From: Bog-473 sp035551835
GTDB taxonomy: Bacteria > Actinomycetota > Acidimicrobiia > Acidimicrobiales > RAAP-2
Assembly (NCBI GenBank): GCA_035551835.1
Contig: DASZMN010000084.1
Span: 1-64,000 of the forward strand
Reading direction: 5' to 3'
DNA length: 64,000 nt
A program made the position numbers and the translations under genes. The notes beneath the pieces were generated by a model. It was not told the DNA's origin and searched no databases. It saw only the letters and a program-made list of their open reading frames with translations. Each line of letters begins with the position of its first letter. Position 1 is the first letter of the stretch. Below, one piece after another: positions 16,861 to 25,877 of the stretch.

Positions 16861-18278
16861 GGGCCATCTACATCCTGATCGTCGTCGCGGTGGTGCTCGC
16901 GTTACGGATCTTCCTCCGACAACGACGACGTCAAGGACACCGGCGGGACGCGACCTCGGCCGCGACCTCGGCCGAGCAGGCCGGCCCGTCCGAAGCCGTC
17001 GACGACGGGCGTGCGTCCGTCGCGCCACGGCGCGACGGCTTCGGGAGCGGCGCCCACCTTGGCAGTGTCGGCCTCGTGGCGCGTCGCGAGGTGCTCGAAC
17101 GCGTGCGGGGGCGGATCTTCCGCATCGGGACCATCATCATCCTCCTCATCGTGGGGGCCGCCATCCTCATTCCTAAGATCCACAGCAACAGCACGACGGC
17201 GCCGCAGAAGGTCGGGATCGTCGGTGCGCCCGATCCCACGCTCACTCAGCTCGTCAGGTACAGCGGCAAGCAGAGCCAGACGGCGGTGCAGATGATCGCG
17301 GAACCCTCCTTGGCGTCCGCAGAGTCGGCCGTCCGCTCGGGCGCACTCGACGTCGCGATCGTCAACGGGGACAGGATCATCGTGAACCAACCCTTCTCGG
17401 CCAACAGCTCGTCGGACACGGCGAGCCTGGTCCAGGTCCTGGCTCCCGAGCTCGGGGTCCTCCACGCCTATCAGCAAGCCGGCCTGTCGCTGCAGCAGAT
17501 CGAGCACGTCGCGCAGGCCCGGGCGGTCCCCGTCCAGAGCCTGCAGGCGACCCCGGTGAGGGGGGTCACCAAGGGTACGTCGGTGATCGGGGTCGTCCTC
17601 ATCTTCTTGATGCTCACGCAGTACAACACCTGGATCCTCATGGGCGTCATGCAGGAGAAAGCGAGCCGCGTCGTCGAAGTGTTGCTCGCCGCCGTGCGGC
17701 CGGCCCAGTTGCTCGGCGGCAAGGTGCTCGGCATCGGGTTGGTCGCGATGGGCCAGGCCGTGCTGATCGTCGGGTTCGCGTTCGCCGTGAGCAAGGCGGT
17801 CGGGTCCGACCTTTTGCACGGCACGGGCCCGGTCCTGCTCCTGAGCGAACTGGTCTGGCTGGTGCTCGGGTACGCGTTCTACTGCTGGCTCTACGCGGCC
17901 GCCGGCTCGACGGCCGAGCGACAGGACCAGGTCCAGACGCTCGCCCTCCCGCTGAGCATCCCCATTCTCGTCGCCTACATCTATTCCATCACCGTGGCGA
18001 GCTCGGGCAACCCGAGCCTCCTCTTCAAGGTCCTCGCCTACTTCCCCCCGACGGCGCCCTTTGCCATGCCGGTGCTCGTCGGGTTGAGCCTGGTCGCCTG
18101 GTGGCAGTTCCTGATCTCGGTCGTGCTGTCGATCGCCGGCACCGCGGTGATGGCGTGGTTCGCCACGGGGATCTACCGGCGGGCGGTGCTCCGCTCCGGA
18201 CAACGCGTCAGCCTGCGCGACCTGCGGAACCGGGGGCCACGACAGAGTGCTCCGAGGGCGGCCGTCGGCTCGTCCTGA
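16857..18278 (+). CDS. ABC-2 type exporter membrane subunit (NatB-like)
   Basis: 473-residue membrane partner of the preceding ATPase. It has a short N-terminal helix, a basic Ala/Arg-rich cytoplasmic stretch (about 20-75), a membrane span near 85-105, a large extracytoplasmic domain (about 110-240) and six clustered spans (about 245-445), the ABC-2 permease architecture. GTG at 16857 overlaps the ATPase stop as GTGA and begins with the hydrophobic MRAIYILIVVAVV. NatAB-type transporters export ions, drugs or peptides; nothing here shows which. Confidence 0.85.
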
Positions 18279-18294
18279 GACGTCCAGCCCGTCG

Positions 18295-20373
18295 TCAGAG
18301 TGGTGGTTCGGCCGACACCTCGAGCTTGACGCGTCGCACGCTCTCGGCGATGCCGGCACCGTCGAGGCCCAGGCTGGCGAGGATGTCATCCGCCTTGCCC
18401 TGAGCGAGATACTGCCGAGGGATCCCCAGGATCCGTATCGCCGGCCTGGCCAGCCCCTCCGAGTCGACCTGCGCCGACATCGCGTCGATCAGGAACGATC
18501 CCGCCCCGCCGTGGCGCACGCCGTCCTCGGCGGTGACGACCAGCTGGTGACGAGCCGCGTCGGTCAACATGGCGACGTCCGGCGGGCTGATCACCCGCGT
18601 GTCCCACACCGTGGCGTCGATCCCGTCGTTCGCCAACTCTTCCGCTGCGGCCAGGCAGGGCCCCACCAACTTGCCGACGCCCAACAGGCACACCGAGCCG
18701 TCACCGCGCCGCAGCTGACGGGCCGCCAGCCCCTGACCCACCTCGTCGCGTCCGACGTGGCGGGGCGCCGTCTTCGGGAAGCGGATCACCGCCGGGCCGG
18801 TCAGCGAGAGCGCCGTGCGCAGCATCGGCTCCACCTCTTCGGCCGCCGAGGGGGCGAACACCGTCATCCCGGGAATCGACAACGCGAGCGCGAGGTCCAA
18901 AATGCCGTGGTGGCTCGGCCCGTCGTCGCCCGTGATCCCCGCCCGGTCCAGCACGAAGACGACCGGGCTTCCGTGCAGGCCCACGTCGAGGTTGGCCTGG
19001 TCGAAGGCCCGGCTGAGAAACGTCGAGTACACGGCGACGACCGGCCGCAGCCCGGCCATCGCCATCCCGGCGGCCGACGTCACCTCGTGCTGCTCGGCGA
19101 TCCCGACGTCGTAGAAACGGTCGGGGAAGCGAGCCTGGAAGGGCAGCAACCCGGTCGGCCCCGGCATCGCCGCCGTCAAGGCCACGATCCGAGGGTCCTC
19201 TTCGGCCACCGCGAGCAGCGCCCGCGAGAACGCGTCGCCATACGTCGCGGCGCGCCGGGGCGACCCGTCGACCTCCGCCTCCGTCTCGGGCAACGACCCC
19301 GGCGAGGACAGGCCACCGCCGTCGGTGCTCGTGGGGCCGCCGACGGCGTACCCGGCCGATGACCCGACGGTGTTCTTCGACGCCGCCGCCGCAGCCGCCA
19401 CCGCCTCAGCCGCTCCAGCTCCATCGCCCGTGCCCGTGCCCGTGCCCGTGCCCGCCGGCGTCGCCGGCACCTTGAAGTCGTGCAGCCGCTGGATGTCGTC
19501 CTCTTCGGCGGGCGCGTACCCCCGCCCCTTCTGGGTCAACACGTGCACCACGATGGGCCCGCCCCACTCGGCGGCGTGGGCGAACGCCTGCTCCATGTGT
19601 TCGATGTCGTGGCCGTCGATCGGTCCCGCGTACCGCACCCCCAACGCCTCGAAGAAGGTGTGCGGCGCCACCATCTCGCGCAATGCGCTCGTCAACGAGT
19701 GCGCACTCGAGTACGCCAGCTCCCCGATGGCAGGCAGCTCGCGCAGGCGCAGCCGCAACCTTTCACGGGCGGCGGTGTACGTAGGGTTCAGGCGCAGCGT
19801 CGTCAACGACTGCGACAGCTGCGACACCGTCGGCGCGTACGACCGCCCGTTGTCGTTCAGCACGATCACGACGCGACGGCGGGAGTGCCCGAGGTTGTTC
19901 AGCGCCTCGTAGGCCATCCCGCCGGTCAACGCCCCGTCGCCGACGATCGCCACCACCCGTCGCTCGCCGTCCACCCCCCGCAGGGCGAACCCCGAGGCGA
20001 TCCCGTGGGCGTACGACAGCGCCGTCGACGCGTGCGAGTTCTCGATCCAGTCGTGCTCGGACTCCGCCCGGTTGGGGTAGCCGGACAAACCGCCGGCCTG
20101 CCGCAGGTTCTTGAACCCGTAGCGGCGCCCCGTCAGCAGCTTGTGGACGTAGGCCTGGTGCCCCGTGTCCCACAGCAGGACGTCACGGGGTGAGTCGAAG
20201 ACCCGGTGCAACGCCAGCGTCAGCTCGACGGCGCCCAGGTTCGACCCCAGATGCCCCCCGGTCGTCGTCACCGTCTCGACGATGAAGGTCCGTATCTCCT
20301 CGGACAGCTGAGCCAGCTCTTCGCTGGTCAGACCCTTAATGTCGGCCGGAGTCTCGATACTTTGCAAAATCAT
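18295..20373 (-). CDS. dxs: 1-deoxy-D-xylulose-5-phosphate synthase
   Basis: Condenses pyruvate and glyceraldehyde-3-phosphate using ThDP, the first step of the MEP isoprenoid pathway. The 692-residue protein has the substrate-site HQAYVHKLLTG, the ThDP/Mg motif GDGALTGGMAYEALNN (about 145-160), the central transketolase pyrimidine domain (GIAEQHEVTSAAGMA) and the C-terminal domain. About 50 extra low-complexity residues (Gly/Thr repeats, Ala run, Ser/Gly) sit between domains I and II. ATG at 20373 (MILQSIETPADI) is chosen over a GTG five codons upstream because TAACGT lies 13 nt before it and overlaps that GTG. Confidence 0.95.
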   Translation of the reverse strand: MILQSIETPADIKGLTSEELAQLSEEIRTFIVETVTTTGGHLGSNLGAVELTLALHRVFDSPRDVLLWDTGHQAYVHKLLTGRRYGFKNLRQAGGLSGYPNRAESEHDWIENSHASTALSYAHGIASGFALRGVDGERRVVAIVGDGALTGGMAYEALNNLGHSRRRVVIVLNDNGRSYAPTVSQLSQSLTTLRLNPTYTAARERLRLRLRELPAIGELAYSSAHSLTSALREMVAPHTFFEALGVRYAGPIDGHDIEHMEQAFAHAAEWGGPIVVHVLTQKGRGYAPAEEDDIQRLHDFKVPATPAGTGTGTGTGDGAGAAEAVAAAAAASKNTVGSSAGYAVGGPTSTDGGGLSSPGSLPETEAEVDGSPRRAATYGDAFSRALLAVAEEDPRIVALTAAMPGPTGLLPFQARFPDRFYDVGIAEQHEVTSAAGMAMAGLRPVVAVYSTFLSRAFDQANLDVGLHGSPVVFVLDRAGITGDDGPSHHGILDLALALSIPGMTVFAPSAAEEVEPMLRTALSLTGPAVIRFPKTAPRHVGRDEVGQGLAARQLRRGDGSVCLLGVGKLVGPCLAAAEELANDGIDATVWDTRVISPPDVAMLTDAARHQLVVTAEDGVRHGGAGSFLIDAMSAQVDSEGLARPAIRILGIPRQYLAQGKADDILASLGLDGAGIAESVRRVKLEVSAEPPL
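19427..19450 (-). repeat. Hexamer microsatellite inside dxs
   Basis: Four CCCGTG units (plus-strand reading) encode alternating Gly-Thr in the linker between domains I and II of Dxs. Loss or gain of units keeps the frame, so linker length could vary between strains. Confidence 0.7.
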
Positions 20374-20389
20374 GACGGGTGAGGTCACG

Positions 20390-21592
20390 TTACCCGCTGC
20401 CCCCGCCCCGTCGCAGTCGTAGACGAAGTCGCCCCCGACCTTGTCGGACGAGGGTCAGCGCCGCCACCCCGAACGCCGCCACCGCCAGGACCTGGAGCCC
20501 CCGGGCCGGTCCCAACGCCTCGGACACCCAGCCCACGATCGGCGCCCCCGCCACCCAGCCGACGTACCCCGCCGCCGTGAACGTCCCCACGGCGCTCACC
20601 ACCAACGTGGCTTGTCGGCTGACCGAGCTCATCACCAACGGCCAGAACAGGGACGCCCCGCCCGCCCCCAGCGCCAGCCCCACCGCGGCCAGTCCCGCCG
20701 CCGGCGCCACCGACTCGAGCACGATCCCCCCGCCCGCCACGCACCCGCCCACCACCAACGCCGTCCCGCTCGACATCCGCCCCAACAGCCGCCCCCCGGC
20801 GCCCCGCGTCGTCGCCGCCATCAACTGCCCCACCACGTACGCCCCCGCCCCCAACAAGACGCCCGTCGCCAGGTGGTTGCGCAAGAACAGCACGCCCCAC
20901 GTGTCCACCCCGCCCTCGGTCACCTCGGCCAGGGCGAACACGGCGAGCAACACGAGCAACCCGTCCCGGCGCAACCGCCGCAACGGATGCGATGTCGTCA
21001 TGCGTCCCGCCTCATCTGGCGAGGCCGCCGCCAACGCCATGCCGGAGTCGGTCGCGGCGGCCCACGCGCCGACCGCCGCAGCAACGACGGCGATCGCCGG
21101 CCACATCCATCGCCACGACACGCCCGCGTGGATCACCAGGGCCGCCGTCGCGGCCCCCGCCAGCGCCCCCGCATTGAAGAGCGCGTGCAACCGGACGAGC
21201 ATCGACGGGTGGTCCACCAGCCGGTGTGACGCCTCGGCGTTCATCGCCGTGTCGATGCTGCCCCCCGCCACCTCCGTCAAGACGAGGACCGTCACGAAGG
21301 CCCACCGCTCCCGGGTCAGCGCCAACACGCACAGCAGCGCCGCCCAGGCGAACAGCGCCAGCCAGAGCATCCGCCGGGCCCCCACACGGTCCGCCAGGTG
21401 TGCCATCACGGCGCTCGACGCGCCCGCCACCGCGATGGCGATGGCCAGCACCAAGCCCAGCTCCGCGTCGGACAAGGCAAAGGCGTGCTGGATGTAGAAG
21501 AGCATCACCGCCCAGCTCCCCCAGAAGACCCCGAAGGTGACGAACGCGGCGATGACCGGCCCAGCCCCCGCCAATGGTCCCGCCGTCCGCAC
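20390..21592 (-). CDS. Major facilitator superfamily transporter
   Basis: 400-residue protein with about twelve predicted helices; the N-terminal half holds the loop AHLADRVGARRMLW, matching the MFS motif A position between helices 2 and 3. The start is uncertain: GTG at 21592 (MRTAGPLAGAGPVIAAFV) is the best in-frame codon after the thioesterase stop and puts the first span about 12 residues in. The C-terminus is Arg/Gly-rich. Lies 17 nt upstream of the dxs start and downstream of the thioesterase on the same strand. Substrate unknown. Confidence 0.8.
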   Translation of the reverse strand: MRTAGPLAGAGPVIAAFVTFGVFWGSWAVMLFYIQHAFALSDAELGLVLAIAIAVAGASSAVMAHLADRVGARRMLWLALFAWAALLCVLALTRERWAFVTVLVLTEVAGGSIDTAMNAEASHRLVDHPSMLVRLHALFNAGALAGAATAALVIHAGVSWRWMWPAIAVVAAAVGAWAAATDSGMALAAASPDEAGRMTTSHPLRRLRRDGLLVLLAVFALAEVTEGGVDTWGVLFLRNHLATGVLLGAGAYVVGQLMAATTRGAGGRLLGRMSSGTALVVGGCVAGGGIVLESVAPAAGLAAVGLALGAGGASLFWPLVMSSVSRQATLVVSAVGTFTAAGYVGWVAGAPIVGWVSEALGPARGLQVLAVAAFGVAALTLVRQGRGRLRLRLRRGGGSG

Positions 21593-21627
21593 CGACCCCG
21601 ACGCCGTAGACGAGGTCGGCAGATCGC

Positions 21628-22065
21628 TCAGGACTTGCCCGTCGCGCCCGCCTTGGCCAGGAACGTGGCGCGGTCGAGCACGACCCGCGTCACGCGGCCC
21701 GCACCGACGAGCCCACCTCCTTCGCCCTCCAGACGCGCCGCCGACACCGTGAAGGTCAGGCGGCGGCCCTCCGCCTTCACCAGGGTCGCCTCGGCCAGCA
21801 CCACCGACCCAACGGCGACCGGCGCCAGGTGGTCGAACTGCACCCGGGTGGCGACGCTCGCCTGCGAGTCCTCGAGATGCCCGTCGGTCGCCCGGCAGGT
21901 GGCCTCCTCGCACAACGCAATCAGCCGGGGCGTCGCCAGCACCGGCACGTCGCCGGAGCGAAACCGCTCGGCCGTGTCCTCGTCGCCGACGATCAGCTCG
22001 AGCTGGGCGCTCAGCCCGGCGTGCGGCCCGTGTCCGGCGAGCGTCTTGGAGGAAGTTTCGGGCAC
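21628..22065 (-). CDS. Hotdog-fold thioesterase, FlK-like
   Basis: 145-residue single-domain acyl-CoA thioesterase-like protein. The block VPVLATPRLIALCEEAT (about 40-56) carries the Thr and Glu positions used by fluoroacetyl-CoA thioesterase relatives, followed by the hotdog strand segments around VGSVVLAEATLVKAEGRRLTFTV. Most such proteins hydrolyse small acyl-CoAs; fluoroacetate specificity is not implied. GTG at 22065 lies 7 nt after a TATCGT -10 shared with the divergent tldD gene. Confidence 0.8.
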   Translation of the reverse strand: MPETSSKTLAGHGPHAGLSAQLELIVGDEDTAERFRSGDVPVLATPRLIALCEEATCRATDGHLEDSQASVATRVQFDHLAPVAVGSVVLAEATLVKAEGRRLTFTVSAARLEGEGGGLVGAGRVTRVVLDRATFLAKAGATGKS

Positions 22066-22071
22066 GACGAT

Positions 22072-22078
22072 TACGATA
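22072..22078. promoter_or_regulatory. Symmetric bidirectional -10 element (thioesterase / tldD)
   Basis: TACGATA reads as TACGAT on the plus strand, 6 nt before the tldD GTG (22084), and as TATCGT on the minus strand, 7 nt before the thioesterase GTG (22065). The two start codons are only 18 nt apart, so one overlapping -10 must serve both divergent leaderless genes. Confidence 0.65.
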
Positions 22079-22083
22079 CCGCC

Positions 22084-23481
22084 GTGACTGACACCGCCCT
22101 CATCGAACCCGACGTGCTCGAACGCGTCCTGTCGACCGCCTTGCAGGCCGGCGGGGAAATGGCCGAGGTGTTCGCCGAGGACGCCGTGACCTCGGGCGCC
22201 ATGCTCGATGACCGTCGCATCGAGGAGCTCTCCTCCGGCCGTTCACGGGGCGCCGGCATCCGCGTCGTCGACGGCGAGACCACCGGGTTCGCCCACACCG
22301 CCGACCTGACCGAGTCCGGCCTGCTGGCCGCCGCCCGGACTGCCGCCGCCGTCGCCAAGGAAGGCGGCGACCACGTCCGCACCGTCGCCCTCGGCCCCTT
22401 GTCCGCCCACGACCGGGGCGGGCGCACCCTTCCCACCACCGTCGACAAGGCCCGCAAGCTCGAGCTCCTCACCCGGGCCGACGACGCCGCCCGTTCCGCC
22501 GGCGACAGCATCTCCCAGGTCCAGGTTGGTGTCGGCGACAGCCGGCGCCGCGTCCTCATCGCGAACTCCGACGGCCTCCTCGCCACCGACGACCAAATCA
22601 GGACCCGCTTCAACGTTCAGTGCGTCGCCAACGGCGACACCGGGATGCAGACCGGCTACGAGTCGCTGGCCCGTACTGAGGGCTTCGAGATCTTCGAGCG
22701 CCATCGCGTCGAGGACATCGCCCACACGGCCGCCGCCCGCGCCCTGGCCAAGCTCTCTGCCCGCCCGGCCCCCTCGGGCGAGGTCCCCATCGTCCTCGCT
22801 GGCGGCTCCGGCGGCATCCTGTTCCACGAGGCGTGCGGCCACGGCCTCGAAGCGGACCACATCCTCAAGGACGCGTCGGTGTACACCGGCCAGGTCGGCC
22901 AGCTCGTCGCCAGCCCCCTCGTCACGCTCGTCGACGACGGCACCGTCCTGGGCGAGTGGGGCAACTTCGCCGTCGACGACGAGGGCAATCTGCCCGCCCG
23001 CAACGTCCTCATCGAAAACGGCGTCCTGACCGACTACATGTGGGACTGGCTCCGCGCCAGAAAGGAAGGACGCAAGTCGTCGGGCAACGGGCGCCGCCAG
23101 AGCTACCAGCACCTGCCGATGGTCCGAATGACCAACACGTACCTGCTCGCCGGCACGGACGACCCCGACGAGATAGTCGCCCAGACTCCCCACGGCGTCT
23201 ATGTCAAGAAGCTCGGCGGCGGCCAGGTCAACACGGCGACGGGCGACTTCGTGTTCGGCACCACTGAGGCGTACCTCATCGAGAACGGCCGCATTACCGA
23301 GCCGCTCCGGGACGCCAACCTCATCGGCAACGGCCCCGACGTCCTGCGCCGCATCGACGCCGTCGCCACCGACTTCGACATGACGCCGGGCACCTGCGGC
23401 AAGGACGGCCAGAGCGTGCCCGTCGGCTGCGGCCAGGCCACGCTGCGCATCACCGGCGTCACGCTCGGAGGGACGGCGTGA
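22084..23481 (+). CDS. tldD: TldD metalloprotease subunit
   Basis: 465-residue subunit of the TldD/TldE heterodimer, which degrades unfolded peptides and in some bacteria matures RiPP antibiotics or CcdA-type antitoxins. The zinc/active-site motif HEACGH (HExxxH) is at about 257-262, preceded by LAGGSGGILF; the C-terminal half contains GGGQVNTATGDFVFG and the Cys-containing end. GTG at 22084 follows the shared symmetric -10. Overlaps tldE by 4 nt (GTGA). Confidence 0.93.
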   Translation: MTDTALIEPDVLERVLSTALQAGGEMAEVFAEDAVTSGAMLDDRRIEELSSGRSRGAGIRVVDGETTGFAHTADLTESGLLAAARTAAAVAKEGGDHVRTVALGPLSAHDRGGRTLPTTVDKARKLELLTRADDAARSAGDSISQVQVGVGDSRRRVLIANSDGLLATDDQIRTRFNVQCVANGDTGMQTGYESLARTEGFEIFERHRVEDIAHTAAARALAKLSARPAPSGEVPIVLAGGSGGILFHEACGHGLEADHILKDASVYTGQVGQLVASPLVTLVDDGTVLGEWGNFAVDDEGNLPARNVLIENGVLTDYMWDWLRARKEGRKSSGNGRRQSYQHLPMVRMTNTYLLAGTDDPDEIVAQTPHGVYVKKLGGGQVNTATGDFVFGTTEAYLIENGRITEPLRDANLIGNGPDVLRRIDAVATDFDMTPGTCGKDGQSVPVGCGQATLRITGVTLGGTA

Positions 23482-24851
23482 CCGATCTCCTCGCACTCGC
23501 CACCTCCGTCGTCGAGCGCGCCAAGCCCGGCGAGGGCCTCGAGGTCTACGTCGGCCGCGGGACCGATTCGGAGGTCCGCGCCTACGAGGGCGAGGTCGAG
23601 TCGCTGACCTCCGCCGACTCGTCCGGCGTCGGCATCCGCGTCCTCCTCGACGGCGACGGCCCCGACGCCGAGGCGGTCGGCAGCCGCGTGGGCTTTGCGT
23701 GGGCCGGTTCCCTCGATCCCGACGTCATCGCCGCCACGCTCGCCGACGCCCGGGACAACGCCCGCTTCGCGACCCCCGACCCCGACGTCGTCCTGGCCGT
23801 CCCCGACGGCGTCACGGCCGCCGAGCTCGACCTATGGGACGACGGCGTCGCGTCCACCCCCATGGAGAAGAAGGTCGAGCTGGCGCTGCAGCTCGAGCGC
23901 GCCACCCGGGCCGCCGACCCCCGCGTGCGCCAGGTGTCCTCGGCCGATTACTCGGACAGTCGGACCGAGGTGGCACTGGCCTCGACCACCGGCATCTCGT
24001 CGTACCGGAGGCGTACGTCGGCTTTTCTCTCCGTCGACGCCATCGCGGGTGAGGGCGCCGACACGCAGACCGGCACCGGCTTCAGCGTCGGACGTGGCCC
24101 GGGCGAGCTCGTGCCGGATGAAGCGATGGACGACGCGGTCCTGCGCGCCACGCGCATGCTCGGCGCGCAGAAGGCGCGCTCGGGTCGCTGCACCGTCGTG
24201 TTCGACCCGCGCGTGGTCTCCACCCTCATCGGTGTCGTGTCGTCGGCGCTGTCGGGCGATGCCGTCGTGAAGGGCCGGTCGTTCTTCGCCGGCCGGGTCG
24301 GCGAGACGGTCGCCGCCGCGACGGTCTCCCTCGTCGACGACCCCACGGACTCCCGCGCCTTCGGGGCGGCGTCACACGACGGCGAGGGGCTGGCCTGCCG
24401 CCGCAACGTCCTCATTTCCGACGGGGTGCTGCGCATGTTCGTGTACGACACCGTCTCGGCCCGCCGGGCCGGCACGTCGTCCACGGGGTCGGCCGTGCGG
24501 GGCGGCTTCGCCGGCACGCCCGGCGCCGGCTGCCGCGCCCTGGTGCTCACGCCGGGCGACGCCACGCCCGCACAGATCCTGGCCGAGGTGGGCGAGGGCC
24601 TCTACGTCCAGTCCGTCACGGGCATCCATTCGGGCGTGAACCCGGTGAGCGGCGACTTCTCCGTCGGCGCCGAGGGCTTGATGATCCGGGGCGGCACCCT
24701 GGCCGAACCGGTCCGCGAGATCACCGTGGCGTCGACCCTTCAGCGCATGCTGCAGTCCGTCGTGGCGATCGGCGGCGACCTGCGCTGGTTACCGGGATCA
24801 GCGGCGGGTCAGACGCTCGCCGTCGCCGACATGCAGCTCAGCGGGGACTGA
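23478..24851 (+). CDS. tldE: TldE/PmbA protease partner subunit
   Basis: 457-residue partner of TldD, with the same fold but no HExxxH zinc motif, as expected for the non-catalytic subunit. Recognisable segments are RAYEGEVESLTSADSSGVGIRV-type N-terminal strands, the RSFFAGRVGETVAA loop and the C-terminal VQSVTGIHSGVNPVSGDFSVGA. The GTGA overlap with tldD indicates coupled synthesis. No RiPP precursor or antitoxin gene was recognised nearby, so the complex probably has a general proteolytic role. Confidence 0.92.
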   Translation: MTDLLALATSVVERAKPGEGLEVYVGRGTDSEVRAYEGEVESLTSADSSGVGIRVLLDGDGPDAEAVGSRVGFAWAGSLDPDVIAATLADARDNARFATPDPDVVLAVPDGVTAAELDLWDDGVASTPMEKKVELALQLERATRAADPRVRQVSSADYSDSRTEVALASTTGISSYRRRTSAFLSVDAIAGEGADTQTGTGFSVGRGPGELVPDEAMDDAVLRATRMLGAQKARSGRCTVVFDPRVVSTLIGVVSSALSGDAVVKGRSFFAGRVGETVAAATVSLVDDPTDSRAFGAASHDGEGLACRRNVLISDGVLRMFVYDTVSARRAGTSSTGSAVRGGFAGTPGAGCRALVLTPGDATPAQILAEVGEGLYVQSVTGIHSGVNPVSGDFSVGAEGLMIRGGTLAEPVREITVASTLQRMLQSVVAIGGDLRWLPGSAAGQTLAVADMQLSGD

Positions 24852-24861
24852 CCTGACCTGA

Positions 24862-25272
24862 TCAGGTAGCTGCAGCGGCGGCGGGCTTGGCGTCCTTGCT
24901 GCCACTGCCACCAGTACTGCCACTGCCACCGCCACTGCCACCGCCACTGCCACCAGTGCCACCGCCACCGCCACCGGCGCTGCCGCCGTCGCCGCCGTCG
25001 GACTTCGGCGAGCTCTCCGTCTTCGTCGACGAACTCGAGGACTCGGTGTCCTTGTCCTTGTCCCTGGTGCTCTTGCCGTTGGTCGCGCCGGCGGCCGCCC
25101 GGGAGTCGGTCTTGTAGAAGCCACTGCCCTTCAACACGATGCCCACGGCGCCGTAGACCTTGCGGAGCGCGCTCCCGCACTCGGGGCACTCCGTCAGGGG
25201 CTCGTCCGAGAATTTCTGGACGGCCTCGAGCCGGTGCCCGCACGCCGTGCAGGCGTATTCATAGGTCGGCAA
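24862..25272 (-). CDS. FmdB-type zinc-ribbon protein with Gly-rich tail
   Basis: 136 residues. The N-terminal zinc ribbon (PTYEYACTACGHRLEAVQKF ... CPECG) has two CxxC pairs typical of FmdB regulatory proteins. Residues about 45-60 (VYGAVGIVLKGSGFYKTD) are the conserved core end; the rest is a Lys/Asp/Ser stretch and a long Gly/Ser-rich tail encoded by ggtggcagt-type repeats. The start is TTG at 25272, shown by a perfect AGGAGG ribosome-binding site 6 nt upstream; ATG-only prediction would miss it. Divergent from moaC. Confidence 0.85.
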   Translation of the reverse strand: MPTYEYACTACGHRLEAVQKFSDEPLTECPECGSALRKVYGAVGIVLKGSGFYKTDSRAAAGATNGKSTRDKDKDTESSSSSTKTESSPKSDGGDGGSAGGGGGGTGGSGGGSGGGSGSTGGSGSKDAKPAAAAAT

Positions 25273-25371
25273 TGGATTCCTCCTGCAGCGCTCGCTGGCA
25301 CTCACCACCTGAGACTGCCAAGTGTACCCGCTGGAGGGGGGTTCCCCGCCGTTCAGGCCGCCCCAAGGTCG

Positions 25372-25377
25372 TAGACT
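25372..25377 (+). promoter_or_regulatory. -10 element of a leaderless moaC promoter
   Basis: TAGACT, 8 nt before the GTG at 25386. Confidence 0.5.
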
Positions 25378-25385
25378 CACCCCTC

Positions 25386-25877
25386 GTGACCGACCGGATG
25401 CTGGCCAATCTCGACCCGTTGGGCGGTGCCCGAATGGTCGATGTCACGCCTCGAGAGCCCACCCACCGCCGGGCCCTGGCTCGCTGCCGGGTCTCGATGC
25501 TGCCCGAGACGACGACCAAGGTCGCCAACAATGCGATCACCAAGGGTGACGTGCTGGCGGCGGCCCGGATCGCCGGGATCCAGGCGGCCAAGCGCACCGC
25601 CGAGCTGGTCCCGATGTGCCATCCCGTGCTCGTCGGCTCCATCGGCGTCAACTTCTCCATCGGCGACGACTACGTCGAGGTGGAGGCCCAGGTCGAGACC
25701 GTCGACCGGACCGGCGTCGAGATGGAAGCCATGACCGCCTGCGCCGTGGCCGCCCTCACGGTCTACGACATGTGCAAGTCGGCCGACCGCACGATGACCG
25801 TCGACCACCTCGCGCTGTGGGAGAAGTCAGGCGGCCGTTCGGGTCCCTGGCGCCGGCCCGAGGTCAACCACCTCTGA
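25386..25877 (+). CDS. moaC: Cyclic pyranopterin monophosphate synthase
   Basis: Second step of molybdenum cofactor synthesis, working after MoaA. The 163-residue product carries the conserved MVDVT start region, KGDVLAAARIAGIQAAKRT with the active-site Lys, LVPMCHPV and MEAMTACAVAALTVYDMCKS. The GTG at 25386 is preferred to an upstream in-frame ATG at 25272 because it has a -10 at leaderless spacing and gives the family length. No other Moco genes are adjacent. The 3' end overlaps the convergent HNH gene by 14 nt. Confidence 0.95.
   Translation: MTDRMLANLDPLGGARMVDVTPREPTHRRALARCRVSMLPETTTKVANNAITKGDVLAAARIAGIQAAKRTAELVPMCHPVLVGSIGVNFSIGDDYVEVEAQVETVDRTGVEMEAMTACAVAALTVYDMCKSADRTMTVDHLALWEKSGGRSGPWRRPEVNHL

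Noticed and set aside
24856..24867. ACCTGATCAGGT palindrome as terminator between tldE and fmdB
   Set aside because: No loop can form in the 12-bp perfect dyad and it overlaps the fmdB stop; too weak to call.
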